Source of the DNA: Bacillota bacterium
Lineage (GTDB): Bacteria > Bacillota > Clostridia > Lachnospirales > Lachnospiraceae
Direction: 5' to 3'
DNA: 26,117 nucleotides
NCBI GenBank assembly: GCA_023408815.1
Contig: JAEYJO010000062.1
Location: 1 to 26,117 of the forward strand
Below, piece after piece: positions 22,057 through 26,117 of the stretch (positions are counted from its first letter, which is position 1; every line of letters starts with the position of its first letter). Made by a program: the position numbers and the translations under genes. The notes under the pieces were generated by a model. That model searched no databases and was not told the origin of the DNA. It worked only from the letters and a program-made list of their open reading frames with translations.

Positions 22057-22125
22057 TTTTAGTATTTTTATCCATTCTCATAAGCGTTTTTTCTTATTTT
22101 AATGAGCATTTTTACCATTTTTTCG

Positions 22126-22154
22126 TTGACTTTTCCCCTTAATTCATGTATCAT
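22126..22154 (+). promoter_or_regulatory. Promoter of the acyl-CoA ligase operon
   Basis: -35 TTGACT (22126-22131), 17-nt spacer, -10 TATCAT (22149-22154). A start near 22161 would leave a leader of about 70 nt. Confidence 0.65.
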
Positions 22155-22232
22155 TTACTTTATTGGCGCATTGCGTTAAAGCGCGAAAAATTATGAATAA
22201 CTATTATTTATTGCATATGGAGAAATATCAAA

Positions 22233-23870
22233 ATGCCTATCATTAATTTATTGGAAGAAAACTGTAAGAAATTCGGAGAAGATATCTGTCTTGTCGAGAT
22301 CAATCCCGAGGTGACGGAAACCCGCCGGGTCACATGGAAGGAATATGAGTTGATGGAGCCGAGCCCCCTTTCTCACTACCGCAGGGAGATTACATGGAAC
22401 GTCTTCAACGAAAAGGCCAATCGCTTCGCCAATCTCCTGCTTGGCAGAAATGTAAAGAAAGGCGATAAAGTGGCAATTCTCCTTATGAATTGCCTGGAAT
22501 GGCTTCCCATCTATTTTGGAATACTGAAGACCGGCGCCTTGGCAGTCCCCCTCAACTTCCGCTATACTTCCGAAGAAATCCAGTACTGCGTGGACCTCGC
22601 CGAAGCGGACGTCTTGATTTTCGGTCCTGAATTCATCGGCCGTGTGGAGGAGAATGCCGATTCCGTCAGCAAAAACCGCCTTTTGTTCTATGTAGGAGAA
22701 AATTGCCCCAGCTTCGCCGAGGACTATCATTCGCTGACAGCCAACTGCTCCAGCCAATCTCCTGTAATTCCCCTGACAGACGAAGATGACGCCGCCATCT
22801 ATTTTTCTTCAGGAACCACGGGATTTCCAAAAGCGATTTTACATAATCATGAAAGTCTGATGCACTCCTGCCTCACGGAACAAAACCACCACGGGCAGAC
22901 AAAGGACGACGTTTTCTTATGTATTCCTCCGCTTTATCATACCGGAGCGAAGATGCACTGGTTCGGTTCTCTTCTTTCCGGCGGGAAAGCCGTCCTGCTT
23001 AAGGGAACGAAACCGGAATACATACTGGATGCGGTATCCGAAGAAAAATGCACGATCGTATGGCTTCTTGTTCCGTGGGCACAGGATATTTTGGAAGCCC
23101 TGGACTGCGGAAGAATCCGCCTTAGAGATTACGATTTATCGGGATGGAGGCTTATGCACATCGGCGCTCAGCCTGTTCCTCCCAGTCTTATCAAGCATTG
23201 GAAGAATTATTTCCCCAATCATGCCTACGATACCAACTACGGCTTAAGCGAATCCATCGGCCCCGGCTGCGTACATTTGGGCGTGGAAAATATTCATAAG
23301 GTGGGAGCCATCGGCAAAGCCGGCTATGGCTGGGAAATTAAAATCGTGAATGAAAACCGCTGCACAGTTGCTCACGGTGAAGTGGGTGAGCTTGCAGTAA
23401 GGGGGCCCGGTGTCATGACCTGCTACTATAACGACAAAAAGGCCACGAAGGAAGTCCTCTCCGACGACGGATGGCTGTTTACCGGAGATATGGCCCAGGA
23501 GGACACGGACGGCTTCATCTTCCTCGTAGACAGGAAAAAGGATGTCATAATCAGCGGCGGAGAAAATATCTATCCGGTACAAATCGAGGATTTTCTGCGT
23601 GCTCACAAGGCGGTTCATGACGTTGCAGTCATCGGCCTGCCGGACAAGCGCCTCGGAGAAATTACGGCCGCCATTATCGACTTAAAGCCGGGTACAGAGT
23701 GCTCGAAGGAAGAAATCGATGTGTTCTGTCACAAGCTTCCCCGTTACAAAAGGCCCCACAAAGTTATCTTCGCCGATATACCGCGCAACCCTACCGGCAA
23801 GATCGAAAAGCCCAGGCTTCGGGAGAGATATTGCGGCGAAAGCCTTGTCGCAGCTCAAAACCGCGGTTAA
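22233..23870 (+). CDS. Acyl-CoA ligase (class I adenylate-forming enzyme)
   Basis: A 545-residue AMP-binding enzyme that activates a carboxylate with ATP and joins it to CoA. The phosphate-binding loop is IYFSSGTTGFPKA (189-201). The adenylate motif is NYGLSE, the A8 hinge lies in DGWLFTGDMAQEDTDGFIFL followed by DRKKDVIISGGENIYPVQIE, and the C-terminal catalytic Lys523 is in NPTGKIEK. Near the N terminus two similar segments (RVTWKEYE and EITWNVFNE) lie about 20 residues apart, a small insertion relative to related enzymes. The acyl substrate is unknown; a fatty, aromatic or bile-type acid is possible. The operon adds a sodium symporter and a thioesterase. The site TGGAG lies rather far (about 12 nt) from the ATG. 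Confidence 0.9.
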   Translation: MPIINLLEENCKKFGEDICLVEINPEVTETRRVTWKEYELMEPSPLSHYRREITWNVFNEKANRFANLLLGRNVKKGDKVAILLMNCLEWLPIYFGILKTGALAVPLNFRYTSEEIQYCVDLAEADVLIFGPEFIGRVEENADSVSKNRLLFYVGENCPSFAEDYHSLTANCSSQSPVIPLTDEDDAAIYFSSGTTGFPKAILHNHESLMHSCLTEQNHHGQTKDDVFLCIPPLYHTGAKMHWFGSLLSGGKAVLLKGTKPEYILDAVSEEKCTIVWLLVPWAQDILEALDCGRIRLRDYDLSGWRLMHIGAQPVPPSLIKHWKNYFPNHAYDTNYGLSESIGPGCVHLGVENIHKVGAIGKAGYGWEIKIVNENRCTVAHGEVGELAVRGPGVMTCYYNDKKATKEVLSDDGWLFTGDMAQEDTDGFIFLVDRKKDVIISGGENIYPVQIEDFLRAHKAVHDVAVIGLPDKRLGEITAAIIDLKPGTECSKEEIDVFCHKLPRYKRPHKVIFADIPRNPTGKIEKPRLRERYCGESLVAAQNRG

Positions 23871-23890
23871 AAAATATACTAACCATTCAT

Positions 23891-23909
23891 ATTCATGTAA
23901 CTCATGAAT
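23891..23909. repeat. Short inverted repeat between ligase and symporter genes
   Basis: Perfect 7-bp arms ATTCATG and CATGAAT around a 5-nt loop in the 66-nt gap. No U run follows, so it is not a terminator; it may affect mRNA processing, or be chance in AT-rich sequence. Confidence 0.35.
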
Positions 23910-23936
23910 TCATATCACTTATGAGAGGGTAAAACT

Positions 23937-25475
23937 ATGATTATAAAGTTATCGATGTTAATATTATTCTTTGCAGTTATGATAGGCATCGGCTTTTATT
24001 GCAGAAAGCATGCCACCGATGTCAATGGCTTCGTTTTGGGAGGACGGAACGTAGGGCCGTGGCTTTCCGCTTTCGCCTACGGGACCTCCTATTTCTCCGC
24101 CGTTATCTTTGTCGGCTATGCCGGACAGTTTGGTTGGAAATACGGCATTTCTGCCACATGGATCGGTATCGGCAACGCTCTGTTAGGTTCCATGCTCGCA
24201 TGGGTAGTCTTAGGACGCCGCACCCGTATTATGACTCAGCATCTGAACAGCGCTACCATGCCCGAATTTTTCGGCAGGCGCTTTCATAGCAACCGTCTGA
24301 AGATCTGTGCTTCAGCCATCGTATTCATCTTTTTGATTCCTTATACCGCATCCTTGTACAACGGCCTTTCCAGATTGTTTGGAATGGCGTTCAACATCGA
24401 TTATACGGTTTGTATCATTATCATGGCTGTACTCACCGGCATCTACGTGATCGCCGGAGGCTATATGGCTACTGCCATTACAGATTTCGTTCAGGGTATT
24501 ATCATGCTTTTTGGAATCACGGCGGTCATCGCCGCGATCTTAAAAAACAACGGGGGCTTTTCTGAAGCCATTCACAGCCTTGCTTCCCTTACCGACGAAA
24601 CGGTATCCTCCCAGCCGGGAGTGTTCGCCTCCTTCTTCGGTCCGGATCCGTTAAACCTTGTTGGGGTGGTGATTCTGACCTCTTTAGGTACTTGGGGACT
24701 TCCTCAGATGGTTCAGAAATTTTATTCTATAAAAAGCGAAGATTCCATCAAAAAAGGGACTATTATCTCTACCCTTTTCGCTATTGTCATTTCCGGCGGC
24801 TGCTATTTCCTCGGCAGCTTCGGGCGCTTGTATTCGGACCGCATCGATATCGCAGGCGAAGGCTATGATTCCATCGTTCCCACGATGCTTTCCAACCTTT
24901 CTCCCGCCCTTATGGGATTAGTTATCATATTAGTGCTCTCCGCTTCCATGTCCACGTTGTCCGCTCTTGTCATGGCTTCCAGTTCCACATTGACAATTGA
25001 CTTTATAAAGGATAATATAATTAAAAACATGAGCGAGAAAAAGCAGCTTTTAAGCATACGTATCCTTATCGTAGTGTTCATTGCCATCTCCGTGGTGATC
25101 GCTGTCATACAGTACAAGCAGAACATTACGTTTATTGCTCAGCTTATGGGCGTATCATGGGGTGCTTTGGCAGGATCCTTCCTCGCCCCCTTCCTCTACG
25201 GCTTATATTGGAAGAGAACCACTGCTGCGTCCGTATGGACCGTGTTCATCTTCGGTTCAGGATTTATGGTATGTAATCTGCTCTTGCGCAGCTATTTCCC
25301 CGCCATTTTACAATCGCCCATCAATGCCGGTGCGTTCGCTATGGTGGCAGGACTTATCCTCGTACCCGTTGTCAGCTTGTTTACGCCGAAACTGGAGGCT
25401 TCCTTCATAAATGCCTCTTTCTCCTGCTATAACAAAACGACTCAGGTACCTGTAAAGGAAGATTTAGGGAAATAA
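23937..25475 (+). CDS. Sodium:solute symporter (SSS family)
   Basis: A 512-residue membrane protein with about 13 helices. Family marks include the early FVLGGRNVGPWLSAFAYGTS, where substrate and sodium contacts lie, then GGYMATAITDFVQGIIM, the stretch GTWGLPQMVQKFYSIKSE, and LVLSASMSTLSALVMASSST. SSS carriers take up sugars, amino acids, pantothenate, acetate, proline and other organic acids with sodium. Its position between an acyl-CoA ligase and a thioesterase suggests a carboxylate substrate (inference). It starts 66 nt after the ligase stop, with GAGAGGG before the ATG. Confidence 0.92.
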   Translation: MIIKLSMLILFFAVMIGIGFYCRKHATDVNGFVLGGRNVGPWLSAFAYGTSYFSAVIFVGYAGQFGWKYGISATWIGIGNALLGSMLAWVVLGRRTRIMTQHLNSATMPEFFGRRFHSNRLKICASAIVFIFLIPYTASLYNGLSRLFGMAFNIDYTVCIIIMAVLTGIYVIAGGYMATAITDFVQGIIMLFGITAVIAAILKNNGGFSEAIHSLASLTDETVSSQPGVFASFFGPDPLNLVGVVILTSLGTWGLPQMVQKFYSIKSEDSIKKGTIISTLFAIVISGGCYFLGSFGRLYSDRIDIAGEGYDSIVPTMLSNLSPALMGLVIILVLSASMSTLSALVMASSSTLTIDFIKDNIIKNMSEKKQLLSIRILIVVFIAISVVIAVIQYKQNITFIAQLMGVSWGALAGSFLAPFLYGLYWKRTTAASVWTVFIFGSGFMVCNLLLRSYFPAILQSPINAGAFAMVAGLILVPVVSLFTPKLEASFINASFSCYNKTTQVPVKEDLGK

Positions 25476-25511
25476 AAGTTTGCAGGCTATAAGAAAGGCA
25501 TGAGAATTAAT

Positions 25512-25985
25512 ATGAAGAAAAAACGTGTTCAGGATTCGATAACAGAACAGATTCACTTTTTAAAATATGAAGATATCAACGGAGAAGGCCGCCTTTTCGG
25601 CGGCCAGCTCGTCTCCTGGATCGATGAAGTAGCAGGAACCGTGGCTAAGCGCCATGCCGGTACACAAATTACTACCGCTTCCATCGATAACCTTCAATTC
25701 AAAAGCGCCGCCTATCTTAACGATTTGGTTGTTATCATTGGCCATGTTACCTATGTAGGCAATACTTCCATGGAGGTAAGGGTGGATTCTTACGTGGAAG
25801 GCATCGACGGGATGCGCCGTCCAATCAACCGGGCGTTTTTAACTTTAGTTGCCCTCGACGACAACCAACTGCCCATACCGATTCCCTACGGACTCTTAAT
25901 TGAAAGCGAAGTACAGCAGCTGGAATGGGATAATGCGAAGAAACGTATCGACTTGCGTAAATACAGACAAAAAGAAGCGTTTTAA
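25512..25985 (+). CDS. Hotdog-fold acyl-CoA thioesterase
   Basis: A 157-residue protein of the YciA/BFIT-type acyl-CoA thioesterase group, which hydrolyses acyl-CoA to acid and CoA. The active-site stretch GRLFGGQLVSWIDEVAGTVA holds the Gly-Gly turn and the acidic residue of the family, followed by TTASIDNLQFKSAAYLNDLV on the next strands. The C terminus is basic. Start: two in-frame ATGs (25500 and 25512). The first lies one base after AAAGG, too close, so I prefer the second, which begins MKKKRVQDSITEQ, though its spacing is long. It ends the ligase-symporter operon 30 nt before a terminator. Having ligase and thioesterase together suggests the CoA ester is an intermediate, or CoA is recycled. 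Confidence 0.88.
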   Translation: MKKKRVQDSITEQIHFLKYEDINGEGRLFGGQLVSWIDEVAGTVAKRHAGTQITTASIDNLQFKSAAYLNDLVVIIGHVTYVGNTSMEVRVDSYVEGIDGMRRPINRAFLTLVALDDNQLPIPIPYGLLIESEVQQLEWDNAKKRIDLRKYRQKEAF

Positions 25986-26014
25986 TAAACGCTTCTCAGA
26001 CCGTAGACAAAGCG

Positions 26015-26047
26015 GAGTTAGGATGCAAATCCTAACTCTATTTTTCT
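26015..26047 (+). terminator. Intrinsic terminator of the ligase/symporter/thioesterase operon
   Basis: Perfect 10-bp arms GAGTTAGGAT (26015-26024) and ATCCTAACTC (26029-26038) with a GCAA tetraloop, followed by TATTTTTCTT. A minus-strand frame crossing it from the right edge is probably chance. The remaining 70 bases hold nothing I can support. Confidence 0.9.
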
Positions 26048-26117
26048 TATCCATTGAGGGATTTTATATATTTGTGACCAGAAACCTGAATCAGTACCGT
26101 TCACGAGTCCTTTTCTT

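Noticed and set aside
26010..26117. C-terminal end of a leftward gene entering from the right edge
   Set aside because: A short open frame exists, but it would end inside the perfect terminator hairpin and has no recognisable motif.
1..26117. CRISPR arrays, tRNA or rRNA genes, complete insertion sequences, phage or conjugation genes
   Set aside because: Looked for regularly spaced repeats, cloverleaf-type segments, transposase or integrase motifs; none found.

Overview
The window looks like a chromosomal segment of an anaerobic Firmicute of the Lachnospiraceae/Clostridia type. The reasons are strong GGAGG ribosome binding sites, moderate GC, an adjacent GGGtGRT protein and NifU-like scaffold, an Asd of the fungal/archaeal-type branch, and U-tailed intrinsic terminators behind many genes. 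I saw no rRNA, tRNA, CRISPR array, complete insertion sequence or phage module. This placement is inference from gene content; no database was searched.

Layout. (1) 1-935: the start of a leftward gene with a consensus-like promoter and a dyad operator, then a broken ribosomal-protein-L25-like (Ctc) gene whose leader carries an intrinsic terminator. (2) 936-3772, leftward: a secreted metallo-beta-lactamase-fold protein, and a 40-residue membrane microprotein followed by a methyl-accepting chemotaxis protein with almost no extracellular domain. (3) 3941-6131: a patch with signs of transfer and decay. It holds a TetR regulator with perfect operator repeats around a consensus promoter, a translationally coupled membrane protein, and two gene remnants (isochorismatase family, WYL family) abutting in opposite directions. 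(4) 6179-6790: a 26-residue and a 122-residue membrane protein whose upstream region shares an 11-nt-phased motif with the microprotein/MCP region. (5) 6882-16204, leftward housekeeping and signalling: GGGtGRT/NifU-like pair, a left-handed beta-helix protein, topoisomerase III, a degenerate-GGDEF/EAL phosphodiesterase, aspartate-semialdehyde dehydrogenase and argininosuccinate lyase. (6) 16386-17988, rightward: an ABC importer ATPase and permease of the nitrate/sulfonate/taurine type without a binding protein. (7) 18006-21887, rightward: a promoter, a 29-residue ORF, two intrinsic terminators, then two overlapping genes for a heterodimeric ABC exporter. (8) 21909-22056: a nested palindromic element. 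(9) 22126-26047, rightward: an operon for an acyl-CoA ligase, a sodium:solute symporter and a hotdog thioesterase, closed by a terminator.

The most interesting candidate system is region 7. A short ORF with its own strong promoter and ribosome binding site is followed by two terminators, and I see no recognisable promoter between them and an exporter pair of the BmrCD/LmrCD kind. This is the architecture expected of translation-dependent transcription attenuation, as established for bmrB-bmrCD in Bacillus subtilis. Also worth a second look are the repeated phased motif upstream of the two small-membrane-protein loci, the rearrangement scar at about 5570, the palindromic element after the exporter, and the self-contained carboxylate uptake/activation/thioester-release operon at the right end.
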